Shown: positions 1 through 6,571 of the stretch, piece by piece | How positions within the stretch are numbered: position 1 is the stretch's first letter | How the letters are laid out: every line of letters starts with the position of its first letter | NCBI GenBank assembly: GCA_049320945.1 | Contig: JBMOQT010000126.1 | Location: 1-9,559 of the forward strand | DNA length: 9,559 nt | Reading direction: 5' to 3' | From: DYIB01 sp049320945 | GTDB taxonomy: Bacteria > Pseudomonadota > Gammaproteobacteria > Burkholderiales > Rhodocyclaceae | Translations under genes and position numbers: made by a program | The notes under the pieces: model-generated | Seen by the model: only the letters and a program-made list of their open reading frames with translations | What the model was told of the DNA's origin: nothing | Databases searched by the model: none

Positions 1-108
1 AAGAAGCCCGCCGCCAACAAGCCCGCCGCCAAGAAGACGGCCCCCGCCAAGAAAGCCGCAGCCAAGAAGCCCGCCGCCAAGAAACCAGCAGCCAAGCGCA
101 AGCCCAAC
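1..108 (+). repeat. Degenerate Lys-Ala-Pro coding repeat
   Basis: Short imperfect units of about 12-15 bases, built around AAGAAGCCCGCCGCC, repeat in frame and encode the basic tail of the SWIB protein. The array runs off the left edge. Such tracts commonly change length by slippage or recombination, so copy number may differ between strains; that last point is inference. Confidence 0.7.
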
Positions 109-351
109 CCCGCCTTCATGGCACCGATGACCCCGAGCGGTGTCCTGTCCGCGATCGTGGGCGCCATGCCGCTGCCGCGCACCGAAGTCACCAAGAAGGT
201 ATGGGACTACATCAAGAAGAACAAGCTGCAGGACGCCGTCAACAAGCGCCTGATCAACGCCGACGAAAAACTGAAGGAACTGTTCGGCGGCAAGAAGCAG
301 GCCTCCATGTTCGAACTGACAAAGTTCGTCAACGCGCACCTGAAGAAGTAA
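1..351 (+). CDS. SWIB-domain protein with histone H1-like Lys/Ala/Pro-rich N-terminal region (5' partial)
   Basis: The frame is open from base 1 to the TAA at 349-351, so the true start lies upstream; 116 residues are visible. Residues 1-36 are a low-complexity tract built from KKPAA, KKTAPA and KKAAA units, like the basic tails of bacterial histone H1-like proteins. Residues about 39-115 form a SWIB (SWIB/MDM2) domain: a start such as MTPSGVLSAIVG, then VTKKVWDYIKKNKLQD, the NKRLINADEKLKELFG segment and the closing MFELTKFVNAHLKK. Standalone SWIB proteins with basic tails are known in chlamydiae and many beta/gammaproteobacteria. They are thought to bind DNA or act in nucleoid organisation, but their role is poorly defined. 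An ATG at 118 also opens this frame, but the basic tract upstream has clear protein character, so it is not the start. A strong terminator follows 17 bp downstream, so this gene is separate from the kor operon. Confidence 0.88.
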   Translation, partial: KKPAANKPAAKKTAPAKKAAAKKPAAKKPAAKRKPNPAFMAPMTPSGVLSAIVGAMPLPRTEVTKKVWDYIKKNKLQDAVNKRLINADEKLKELFGGKKQASMFELTKFVNAHLKK

Positions 352-367
352 GCGCGTCCGGCACGGG

Positions 368-411
368 AAGGCCGCCGGCGCCGCGTGACCGCGGCGGGCG
401 GCCTTTTTTTT
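368..411 (+). terminator. Rho-independent terminator after the SWIB gene
   Basis: The outer stem AAGGCCGCC (368-376) pairs perfectly with GGCGGCCTT (397-405). An inner stem CCGCG (381-385) pairs with CGCGG (390-394) around the loop TGAC. A run of eight T (404-411) follows directly. This is a textbook intrinsic terminator and insulates the downstream operon from the SWIB gene. Confidence 0.93.
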
Positions 412-447
412 GCGCCGCGGATGCGCGCCCCGGCCATATAACGCCTT

Positions 448-461
448 TTGATCTAGATCAG
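448..461 (+). promoter_or_regulatory. FNR/Anr-type binding site
   Basis: TTGAT-CTAG-ATCAG matches the FNR/Anr consensus TTGAT-N4-ATCAA at nine of ten defined positions, and its core TGATCTAGATCA is a perfect palindrome. The centre at 454.5 lies about 142 bp before the chosen start codon at 597. It is the only such site seen between the upstream terminator and the operon. FNR-family regulators activate genes under oxygen limitation, or in response to nitrogen oxides for DNR-type members. Which family member binds here cannot be told from the half-sites. Confidence 0.72.
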
Positions 462-482
462 TTTCTTTTCTCCTTCTGCTCC

Positions 483-496
483 TAAGCTAGCGGGAG
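483..496 (+). promoter_or_regulatory. Candidate -10 element and transcription start of the kor operon
   Basis: TAAGCT at 483-488 is a weak -10 match (three of six bases). A start at about 495-496 would put the FNR box centre at about -41, the usual class II activator position in which the box overlaps and replaces the -35 element. A weak -10 is normal for an activator-dependent promoter. No good alternative -35/-10 pair was seen in 412-596. The call depends on spacing more than on sequence. A 6-bp inverted repeat, TGCTCC (477-482) and GGAGCA (493-498), overlaps this point and is of unknown meaning. Confidence 0.4.
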
Positions 497-596
497 CAGC
501 ACGATGGGCCGCCGCGACAGGCGCGCCGTTGTTCTCGACCCTGCCGCCCGGCCGTCACCACGACGACACGGCGCCTTGCGCGCGCCTGGAGGAGAC

Positions 597-2399
597 ATGA
601 GAGCTGAGGCAGTGCGGCCGCCCGCGGCCGATTCCGTCCCCGAAGCAAGGAGCTTCACCTCGGACGACCCGCGGGACATCGCCTGGGTGCGCCAGAACGT
701 GCCCTGCCAGGCGACCTGTCCCGCCGGCACCAACGTTCCCGCCTATATCCGCGACATCATCGAAGAGCGCTACGGCCATTCCTATGAGATCAACCGGGAG
801 GCCAACGTCCTGCCCGGGGTGCTGGGGCGCATCTGCTCACGCCCCTGCGAGTCGGCCTGCCGCCACGGCTGGCCGGGCAACGGCGACCCGGTCGCCATCT
901 GCCATCTGAAGCGGGTCGCCGCCGATCTCAAGGACGCCGGGCATCGCATCACGGAAAAGCTCTACGCCCCCTCGGGCAAGCGCGTGGCCATCGTCGGCGG
1001 CGGGCCGGCCGGCGTGGCGGCAGCCCATGACCTGTCCCTGTTCGGCCACGACGTGGTGATCCTGGAGCGGGAGGAGCGGCCCGGCGGCATGCTGCGCTAC
1101 GGCATCCCGGAATTTCGCCTGCCGCGGGAAATCCTCGACGTGGAGCTGCACAACGCCCTGCGCCTGGGGGTGCAGTTGCGCACGGGTGTGGCGGTGGGCA
1201 GCGGTGCGGGCGAGGTGCCCGTGTCGGAGCTGCTCAATGGTTATGACGCAGTGCTGCTCGCCACCGGCTGCGCCGCGCCGGTGCCCCTGCCGCTGCGCGG
1301 CGACTGGCAGGGCAAGGACCCGGCGCGGGAGCTGCGGGGCATCGAATACGGCCTCGACTTCCTGATGCAGATGCATCGCGGCCAGCCCAAGGAAGTGGGC
1401 CGGCGCGTGGCGGTGGTGGGGGCGGGCTTCACGGCCCTGGACTGCGCCCGCGTGGCGGTGCGCCTGGGCGCCGAGGAGGTGACCATCCACATCCGTACCG
1501 CCGAGGAATACATCCCGGCCACCCGCGAGGAGATCTTCGAGGCCAAGCGCGAGGGCGTGCGCATCAAGGGCCTGCGCACGCCGGTGGGGCTCGCGGATGA
1601 CGGCCAGGGGCGGCTCGCCGGCATCGAGTTCGTGCAGAACCGCCTGGGCGGCTGGCGCACCGGCGGGCGGCGCCAGGCCATTCCCATCGACGGTTCGGAA
1701 TTCGTCGAGCCCTGCGACACCCTGATCATCGCCATCGGCCAGCAGACGGTGCACGACCACCTGGGGGTCAAGGTGGAGCTGGACCGCCACGGCAACATGC
1801 GCATCGGCGACGACGGCATGACCTCCGTGGGCGGCCTGTTCGCCGCCGGCGACTACGTGCGCGGCGCCTCCACGGTGGTGGAGGCGGTGGGCCACGGCCG
1901 CGCCATCGCCCGGCGCATCGACACCTGGCTCATGGGGCGCGAGCGGCGCCGCCAGGCGGTGCGCATCGAGCCGGTCAAGGGGCCGCTGCGGGAACGCGCC
2001 TTCGACTTCATTCCGCGCCAGCACATGCCCACCGCCCCCCTGGGCGAGCGCACCCACCGGCTGCAGCTGGAAGTGGAGACGGGCATGGACCGGGCCACGG
2101 CCCTGGAGGAGGCCAAGCGCTGCTACCTGTGCAACCTGCGCTACCACATCGACGTGGACCGCTGCATCTTCTGCCGCGCCTGTATCGACGTGGCGCCGCG
2201 CGCCTGCATCAAGATGGTCTCCGGCGTGGAACCCCAGGAGGGCGGCGTGGGGCGGCTGGTGGAGACCAAGGAGTGGAACAAGGTGGCGGCCATCTGGATC
2301 GACAACAACGAATGCATCCGCTGCGGCGCCTGCTTCACCGCCTGTCCGGTGCATTGCATCTCGATCTCCCGCTGCCAGCTGGTGGAGGTGGACAACTGA
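597..2399 (+). CDS. GltD-like FAD/NADPH oxidoreductase with C-terminal 2[4Fe-4S] ferredoxin domain; probable electron-transfer subunit of a 2-oxoacid oxidoreductase
   Basis: A 600-residue soluble iron-sulfur flavoprotein. The N-terminal helical cluster domain has Cys37, Cys41, Cys80, Cys84, Cys88 and Cys102, resembling the small subunit of glutamate synthase. The FAD site is GGGPAG (134-139), followed by the ERPGGMLRYGIP signature. The NADPH site is GAGFTALD (275-282), and GLFAAGDY closes the second FAD segment. After a linker with CYLC (509-512) comes a ferredoxin domain: CIFCRAC (523-529) and CIRCGACFTACP (573-584). In the first motif the expected CP cysteine is Ala533. Family knowledge says such proteins pass electrons between NAD(P)H and ferredoxin-type partners. 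The operon points to KorAB as donor, making this the likely NADP-reducing subunit; that assignment is inference. ATG597 is preferred because GGAGG lies 4 bases upstream and family similarity begins only after it. An in-frame ATG at 504 would add 31 residues of poor protein character. The stop overlaps the next start by one base (TGATG). Confidence 0.85.
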   Translation: MRAEAVRPPAADSVPEARSFTSDDPRDIAWVRQNVPCQATCPAGTNVPAYIRDIIEERYGHSYEINREANVLPGVLGRICSRPCESACRHGWPGNGDPVAICHLKRVAADLKDAGHRITEKLYAPSGKRVAIVGGGPAGVAAAHDLSLFGHDVVILEREERPGGMLRYGIPEFRLPREILDVELHNALRLGVQLRTGVAVGSGAGEVPVSELLNGYDAVLLATGCAAPVPLPLRGDWQGKDPARELRGIEYGLDFLMQMHRGQPKEVGRRVAVVGAGFTALDCARVAVRLGAEEVTIHIRTAEEYIPATREEIFEAKREGVRIKGLRTPVGLADDGQGRLAGIEFVQNRLGGWRTGGRRQAIPIDGSEFVEPCDTLIIAIGQQTVHDHLGVKVELDRHGNMRIGDDGMTSVGGLFAAGDYVRGASTVVEAVGHGRAIARRIDTWLMGRERRRQAVRIEPVKGPLRERAFDFIPRQHMPTAPLGERTHRLQLEVETGMDRATALEEAKRCYLCNLRYHIDVDRCIFCRACIDVAPRACIKMVSGVEPQEGGVGRLVETKEWNKVAAIWIDNNECIRCGACFTACPVHCISISRCQLVEVDN

Positions 2400-3448
2400 T
2401 GGCAGCCGCAGCCAAGGCGAAGCATCACGTGGTGGTGGGCAGCGGGGTGGCCGGCAGCCAGGCGGCCGCCACCCTGCGGGAACGGGACCCGGACAGCCGC
2501 ATCACCATCTTCACCCTGTCCAGCCTGCCCTTCTACAACCGCTACGACCTGCCCAAGGTGTTCCGCGGCCGCCAGGACTGGCGCGAGTTCCTGGTGTATC
2601 CGCCGTCCTATTACGAGGAGCAGCACATCATCCTGAGGCGCAACTGCCGGGTGGCCAACGTGGACGCGCGGCGGCGCGTGCTGGCCCTGGAGCACAAGGA
2701 GGACGTGGCCTTCGACACCCTGCTGGTGGCCTCCGGCGGGCGCGCCTACCTGCCGGAAGAACTGGCGGACTTCCGCCCCCTGATGCAGCGCTTCGCCAGC
2801 TTCACCGAGGCCATGGGGGTGAAGCAGCAGCTGCCCGAGGGCGGCCACGCGGTGCTGCTGGGCGGCGATATGATCGGCCTGGATCTCGCCCGCACCCTGG
2901 TGGACACCGGCTACCGGGTGAGCCTGGTGACCGGCCCCCACACTTTCTGGCCCCACGAGGTCACCGAAGGGGAGCGGCCGGCGCTGCTCGCCGCCCTGGC
3001 CGGCATGGGCATCGCCCTGGTGGACGGGGTGGCGGCCGGCGGCATCGCCGCCATCGAGCAGGGGGCGCGCGGCATGCCGGCGCGGCGCGTAGTGTTCCGC
3101 GACGGCTCCGATCTGCGCGGCGACGTGGTGATGCCCTTCTTCGGCCTGGTGCCCTCGGTGGAGTTCATGCTCGGCTCGGGCGTGGACATCGAGCGCGGCC
3201 TGCTGGTGAACGAGGCCCTGCGCACCACCGACGAGGCCATCTACGCCGCCGGCGACGTATGCCAGATCTGGTCCGACGCGGAGCGCAAGTACCGCTTCTA
3301 CTACGGCTGGAAGAACGTGCGCGCCATGGGGGAACTCGCCGCGCGCAACATGACCGGCGGCGCCGAGCCCTTCCGTCCGGCCCAGGACGAGCAGCTCCAT
3401 ATCCGGCCCGACGGCCGGCTCCATTCCCCCTTCTGGGAGTACGAATGA
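2399..3448 (+). CDS. FAD/NAD(P)-dependent oxidoreductase (pyridine nucleotide-disulphide reductase fold) inside the kor operon
   Basis: A 349-residue flavoprotein. Near the N-terminus GSGVAG (14-19) forms the FAD dinucleotide fold. The stretch FYNRYDLPKVFRG resembles the substrate-side loop of the rubredoxin reductase, NirB N-terminal and ferredoxin reductase group. GGDMIG (155-160) begins the NAD(P) fold, and IYAAGD (281-286) is the second FAD motif. There is no CxxxxC redox disulphide next to the FAD fold and no iron-sulfur motif. The chain ends soon after the second FAD motif, so the usual C-terminal interface domain is reduced and the protein is short for the group (commonly about 400 residues or more). 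It starts at the TGATG overlap with the previous gene, with GGAGG about 10 bases upstream, and overlaps korA by 4 bp. Translational coupling is therefore likely. It probably carries electrons to or from the KorAB complex, but partner and acceptor are unknown. It could instead be an independent NAD(P)H reductase. Confidence 0.8.
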   Translation: MAAAAKAKHHVVVGSGVAGSQAAATLRERDPDSRITIFTLSSLPFYNRYDLPKVFRGRQDWREFLVYPPSYYEEQHIILRRNCRVANVDARRRVLALEHKEDVAFDTLLVASGGRAYLPEELADFRPLMQRFASFTEAMGVKQQLPEGGHAVLLGGDMIGLDLARTLVDTGYRVSLVTGPHTFWPHEVTEGERPALLAALAGMGIALVDGVAAGGIAAIEQGARGMPARRVVFRDGSDLRGDVVMPFFGLVPSVEFMLGSGVDIERGLLVNEALRTTDEAIYAAGDVCQIWSDAERKYRFYYGWKNVRAMGELAARNMTGGAEPFRPAQDEQLHIRPDGRLHSPFWEYE

Positions 3449-5265
3449 TGACCCAGCGAATGACGCCGGCAACCGACATCCAGATCGCCATCTGCGGCTC
3501 GGCCGGCGACGGCACCATCGCCGCCGGGGAGATCCTGCGCAACGTCATGGCGGGCATCGGCTACAAGGTGATCAGCTTCGACGTCTATCCGGCGGAGATC
3601 CGCGGCTTCGGCAAATGCATCGCGCGCATGCGCATCACCACCGAGCAGGCCTATTCCCTCAAGCAGCGCTCCGACGTGCTCATCTCCCTGGACGACAGCC
3701 ACGCCATTCCCCACGTGGGCGAGGTGCGCGACAGCGGCGCGGTGATCTACGAGTCCGGCTCCATCCGCCCGGTACCGGAGGGCGGCCACATCAGCGCCCA
3801 CATCCTGCCCGGCCAGCTGCCCTACGGCGTGCCCCTGCGCGAGCTGTCGGAGAAGGCCACGGGCGCCAACAAGGCGCGCAACATCGTCGCCCTGGGCTTC
3901 CTCGCCGGCCTGTTCGGGCTGCCGGCACAGCCCTTCATGGAAGGCATCGGCGGCAAGTTCAAGAAGAAGGCGGAAGTGGCTCAGAGCAACGAGGCGGCCT
4001 TCCAGGAGGGCTACGCCGCCGGGCAGGGCACCTACAAGCTGGACGATGTGAGCTTCGGGCCGGTGGCCGGGAGCGCCGGCAACGGCGCCAAGGTGGTCAT
4101 GATCAACGGCAACGCCGCCGTGGTGCGCGGCTGCCTGGACGCGGGCATCGAGGCCTTCTTCGGCTATCCCATCACACCCGCCACCTCCATCATGGAGCGT
4201 CTCGCCGCCGAGATGCCCAAGCGCGGCGCGCGCCTGCTGCAGACCGAGGACGAGATCTCCGCCATCTCCGCTACCGTGGGCGCGGGCTACGCCGGGGCGC
4301 GTGCCGCCACCGCCACTTCCGGCCCGGGCTTGGCCCTCATGGCGGAGATGCTGGGCCTGGGGGTGATCGCCGAGGTGCCCTGCGTGGTGTTCGTATCCCA
4401 GCGCGGCGGGCCGGCCACGGGCATGCCTACCAAGCACGAGCAGTCGGACCTGCACATGGCGGTGTACGGCGGCCACGGCGACGCGCCGCGCATCGTCATC
4501 GCACCCACCAATGTGGAAGGCTGCTATCGCTGCGCCGGCAAGGCCTTCGAGATGGCCGAGGCCTACCAGGTGCCCGTGATCGTGCTCCTGGACCTCTACC
4601 TGTCCAACCGCTACGAGACCGTGTCCTTCCCGGCACGCCCGCCCTTCGAGCCGGACCTGACCCGCTATGCCGAGAAGGGGGAGCTGGGGGAGGGCTACAA
4701 GCGCTTCCGCCTGACCGAGGATTTCATCAGCCCGCGCGCCGTGCCCGGCACCCGGGAGGGCATGCACGTGGCCACGGGCCTGGAGCACAACGAGCTGGGC
4801 CGGCCCAACGACCAGCCGGAGAACCACCAGGCCCAGAGCCACAAGCGCCACCAGAAGCTCAAGGCGGCGCTCAGGCATCCGGACTTCACCCACTACAAGC
4901 GCTTCGGCGACGAGGGCAAGGTGGACGTGGGTCTGATCGCCTGGGGCTCCACCTTCGGCGAATGCCTGGAGGCCATGCACAAGGCCCGGGCCGAGGGCAT
5001 ACGCTGCGCGGCCATGAAGGTGGTGATGCTGTCCCCCTTCCCCGCCGACGCAGTGGCGGCCTTCATGGACGACTGCGCAGCCGTGCTGGTACCCGAGGTG
5101 AACTACCAGGGCCAGTTCGCCAACCTGCTGCAGGCCAACGTGGGACGGCGCGTGGAGCGCCTGGACCGGGTGCCCGGTACGCCCATGCCGGTGGAAGACA
5201 TCCTGCAGGAGATCCGCCGCCTGGCGGGCCGCATTGAGGCGCGCCGGCCGGTGCGCGTGGCATGA
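3445..5265 (+). CDS. korA: 2-oxoacid:acceptor oxidoreductase, fused gamma-alpha subunit (probable 2-oxoglutarate-specific KorA)
   Basis: A 606-residue fusion of two subunits that are separate in many archaea. The gamma domain occupies about residues 8-195, with the glycine motif GSAGDGT (18-24). The alpha domain, from about residue 213, has the pyrimidine-binding signature YPITPATS (241-248) and the conserved TEDE segment, whose first Glu is residue 268. It continues through ATSGPGLALMAEMLG and a C-terminal transketolase-like domain ending in PEVNYQGQFANLL. With KorB it would oxidatively decarboxylate a 2-oxoacid to the acyl-CoA and pass electrons to a cluster. Fused enzymes of this type serve as 2-oxoglutarate:ferredoxin oxidoreductase in Thauera and relatives. 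Substrate is assigned from family resemblance and could be another 2-oxoacid. ATG3445 gives a 4-bp overlap (ATGA) with the previous gene and has GGGAG 5 bases upstream; the adjacent ATG3448 is equally possible. Confidence 0.85.
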   Translation: MMTQRMTPATDIQIAICGSAGDGTIAAGEILRNVMAGIGYKVISFDVYPAEIRGFGKCIARMRITTEQAYSLKQRSDVLISLDDSHAIPHVGEVRDSGAVIYESGSIRPVPEGGHISAHILPGQLPYGVPLRELSEKATGANKARNIVALGFLAGLFGLPAQPFMEGIGGKFKKKAEVAQSNEAAFQEGYAAGQGTYKLDDVSFGPVAGSAGNGAKVVMINGNAAVVRGCLDAGIEAFFGYPITPATSIMERLAAEMPKRGARLLQTEDEISAISATVGAGYAGARAATATSGPGLALMAEMLGLGVIAEVPCVVFVSQRGGPATGMPTKHEQSDLHMAVYGGHGDAPRIVIAPTNVEGCYRCAGKAFEMAEAYQVPVIVLLDLYLSNRYETVSFPARPPFEPDLTRYAEKGELGEGYKRFRLTEDFISPRAVPGTREGMHVATGLEHNELGRPNDQPENHQAQSHKRHQKLKAALRHPDFTHYKRFGDEGKVDVGLIAWGSTFGECLEAMHKARAEGIRCAAMKVVMLSPFPADAVAAFMDDCAAVLVPEVNYQGQFANLLQANVGRRVERLDRVPGTPMPVEDILQEIRRLAGRIEARRPVRVA

Positions 5266-5275
5266 AGGAGTGACC

Positions 5276-6154
5276 ATGAACGACTTCGCCAGACCCATCT
5301 TCCTCGAGGACAAGCTCGCGGAAATCCAGGACAGCGGGCGCCTCGACTACCGCTCCAAGACCCTGCCCACCTGGTGCCCCGGCTGCGGCTATTTCGCCAT
5401 CGTGGATGGCGTCACCACGGCGCTCAAGCGCGAGGGCATCGCCAACCACGAGGCGGTGATCGTCTCGGGCATCGGCTGCTCATCGCGCTTTCCCTTCTTC
5501 GTGAATACCTACGGCTTCCACACCCTGCACGGCCGGGCCCTGCCCGTGGCCACCGGGGTGAAGACCGCCAACGAGGCCCTGACGGTGCTGGCGGTGGGCG
5601 GCGACGGCGATGGCTTTGCCATCGGCGGCGGCCATCTGCCCCACGCCTGCAAGCGCAACGTGGACATCACCTACCTGCTGCTGGACAACGGCATCTACGG
5701 CCTGACCAAGGGCCAGACCTCGCCCACCTCGGCCCTGGGCTTCAAGACGCCGACCTCCCCCTACGAGAACCCGGACCGGCCCCTGAACCCCCTGCTCATG
5801 GTGCTGGCCTACGGCGCCAGCTGGGTGGGCCAGGCCTATGCCGGACGGCCGGCCCAGCTCCTGGACCTGATCCGCCAGGCCATCGCTCACCGCGGCTTCT
5901 CCTACCTGCACATCCTGTCGCCCTGCGTCACCTTCGACAAGACCAACCGCACCTATGGCAACCTGGACCTGCAGGTGCGCGACCTGCCCGCCGGGCACGA
6001 CCCCTCGGACCTGCAGGCGGCCATGGCGGAGGCCATGAATCAGGAGGCGCCCGCCCTGGGGGTGTACTTCCGGCAGGAGCGGCCCACCCTGGGCCAGGCC
6101 CTGGACAGCCTGGTGGACAAGGCGGGCGGCAGCCGGAAACATTTGGCGCGCTAA
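5276..6154 (+). CDS. korB: 2-oxoacid:acceptor oxidoreductase, TPP-binding beta subunit (probable KorB)
   Basis: A 292-residue protein of normal length for the beta subunit. It carries WCPGCGY (33-39), then Cys68 in SGIGCSSRFPFF and Cys217 in LSPCVTF. Together Cys34, Cys37, Cys68 and Cys217 are the likely ligands of the single [4Fe-4S] cluster of this subunit type. The thiamine diphosphate/Mg site is GDGDG (109-113), with the Asn of NGIYGLTKGQTSP (from residue 138) completing it. These are the hallmarks of the KorB/2-ketoisovalerate oxidoreductase beta family. It forms the catalytic core with KorA, the electrons leaving through its cluster. AAGGAG sits 5 bases before ATG5276 and overlaps the korA stop region; the gap to korA is 10 bp, so the two are cotranscribed. 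No separate ferredoxin gene follows, which fits the ferredoxin domain being carried by the first gene of the operon. Confidence 0.88.
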   Translation: MNDFARPIFLEDKLAEIQDSGRLDYRSKTLPTWCPGCGYFAIVDGVTTALKREGIANHEAVIVSGIGCSSRFPFFVNTYGFHTLHGRALPVATGVKTANEALTVLAVGGDGDGFAIGGGHLPHACKRNVDITYLLLDNGIYGLTKGQTSPTSALGFKTPTSPYENPDRPLNPLLMVLAYGASWVGQAYAGRPAQLLDLIRQAIAHRGFSYLHILSPCVTFDKTNRTYGNLDLQVRDLPAGHDPSDLQAAMAEAMNQEAPALGVYFRQERPTLGQALDSLVDKAGGSRKHLAR

Positions 6155-6183
6155 GCCGATCTAAGTGGTTGAGTAGGACCATG

Positions 6184-6192
6184 AAAGGAGGT
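6184..6192 (+). promoter_or_regulatory. Very strong Shine-Dalgarno of the SPW protein gene
   Basis: AAAGGAGGT is almost full complementarity to the 16S rRNA 3' end, and its AGGAGG core ends 5 bases before ATG6197. The other genes here have shorter matches. It suggests high translation independent of korB, which ends 42 bp upstream. No convincing promoter was seen in that gap. Confidence 0.8.
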
Positions 6193-6196
6193 CAAT

Positions 6197-6565
6197 ATGG
6201 ATGCCAAACGATGGCAGGACTGGACCAACCTGGTCCTGGGTCTGTGGCTGTTCGTATCGCCCTGGGTGCTGGGCTTCACCGACATGGCGATGCCGGCCTG
6301 GAACGCCTACCTGATGGGAGTCGCCATCATGCTCTTCGCGGCCCTGGCGATCTACTCGCTCAAGGCGCGGGAAGAGTGGATGAACATGGTGTTCGGCTTC
6401 TGGCTGATGCTGTCGCCATGGGTGCTCGGCTTCACCGCCCAGAACATGCCGGCGCTCAACGCCGTCATTACCGGCGCGCTGGTGACGGCCCTGGCCACCT
6501 GGGCGATGGCCCAAGACCTGGGATTCGCCAAGTGGTGGCATGACCACCATCATCCCAGCGCCTGA
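6197..6565 (+). CDS. Small membrane protein with two SPW repeats
   Basis: A 122-residue integral membrane protein with four predicted helices, at about residues 11-28, 35-54, 61-80 and 87-105. The two halves are an internal duplication: each has a Trp-rich helix reading into SPWVLGFT (Ser-Pro-Trp at 21-23 and 73-75), then a short loop containing MPAxNA and a second helix. This is the SPW repeat family, whose biochemical function is not known. The C-terminus ends in a His-rich WWHDHHHP tail. It follows korB by 42 bp on the same strand and precedes the terminator, so readthrough from the kor operon is likely. A role in that pathway is unproven, since SPW proteins occur in many contexts. Confidence 0.85.
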   Translation: MDAKRWQDWTNLVLGLWLFVSPWVLGFTDMAMPAWNAYLMGVAIMLFAALAIYSLKAREEWMNMVFGFWLMLSPWVLGFTAQNMPALNAVITGALVTALATWAMAQDLGFAKWWHDHHHPSA

Positions 6566-6571
6566 GGCGCC

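Noticed and set aside
477..498. Inverted repeat TGCTCC/GGAGCA near the presumed transcription start as an operator
   Set aside because: Only 6 bp with a 10-base gap, no T tract and no family match; chance cannot be excluded, so it is not listed as a separate site.
837..2354. 505-codon open frame on the minus strand opposite the GltD-like gene
   Set aside because: The translation is rich in His, Ala, Gly and Val with no family motifs, as expected from antisense of high-GC coding DNA; the plus frame has clear cofactor motifs throughout.
597..2399. Assignment as the true glutamate synthase small subunit (gltD)
   Set aside because: No large-subunit gltB neighbours it, and it has a C-terminal ferredoxin domain and sits ahead of korAB; it only shares the flavoprotein fold.
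3615..5237. 540-codon frame within korA on the same strand
   Set aside because: The translation is Arg/Gly/His/Pro-rich low complexity, the usual +1 shadow of a GC-rich gene, while the korA frame contains GSAGDGT and YPITPATS.
3301..5313. 670-codon open frame on the minus strand opposite korA
   Set aside because: It spans the ends of three real plus-strand genes and has no domain signatures; it arises from codon bias at the third position.
6181..6543. ATG at 6181 just before the SPW gene as a separate short gene
   Set aside because: The frame has no RBS of its own, contains the SPW Shine-Dalgarno and reads through the SPW gene out of frame with no protein character.
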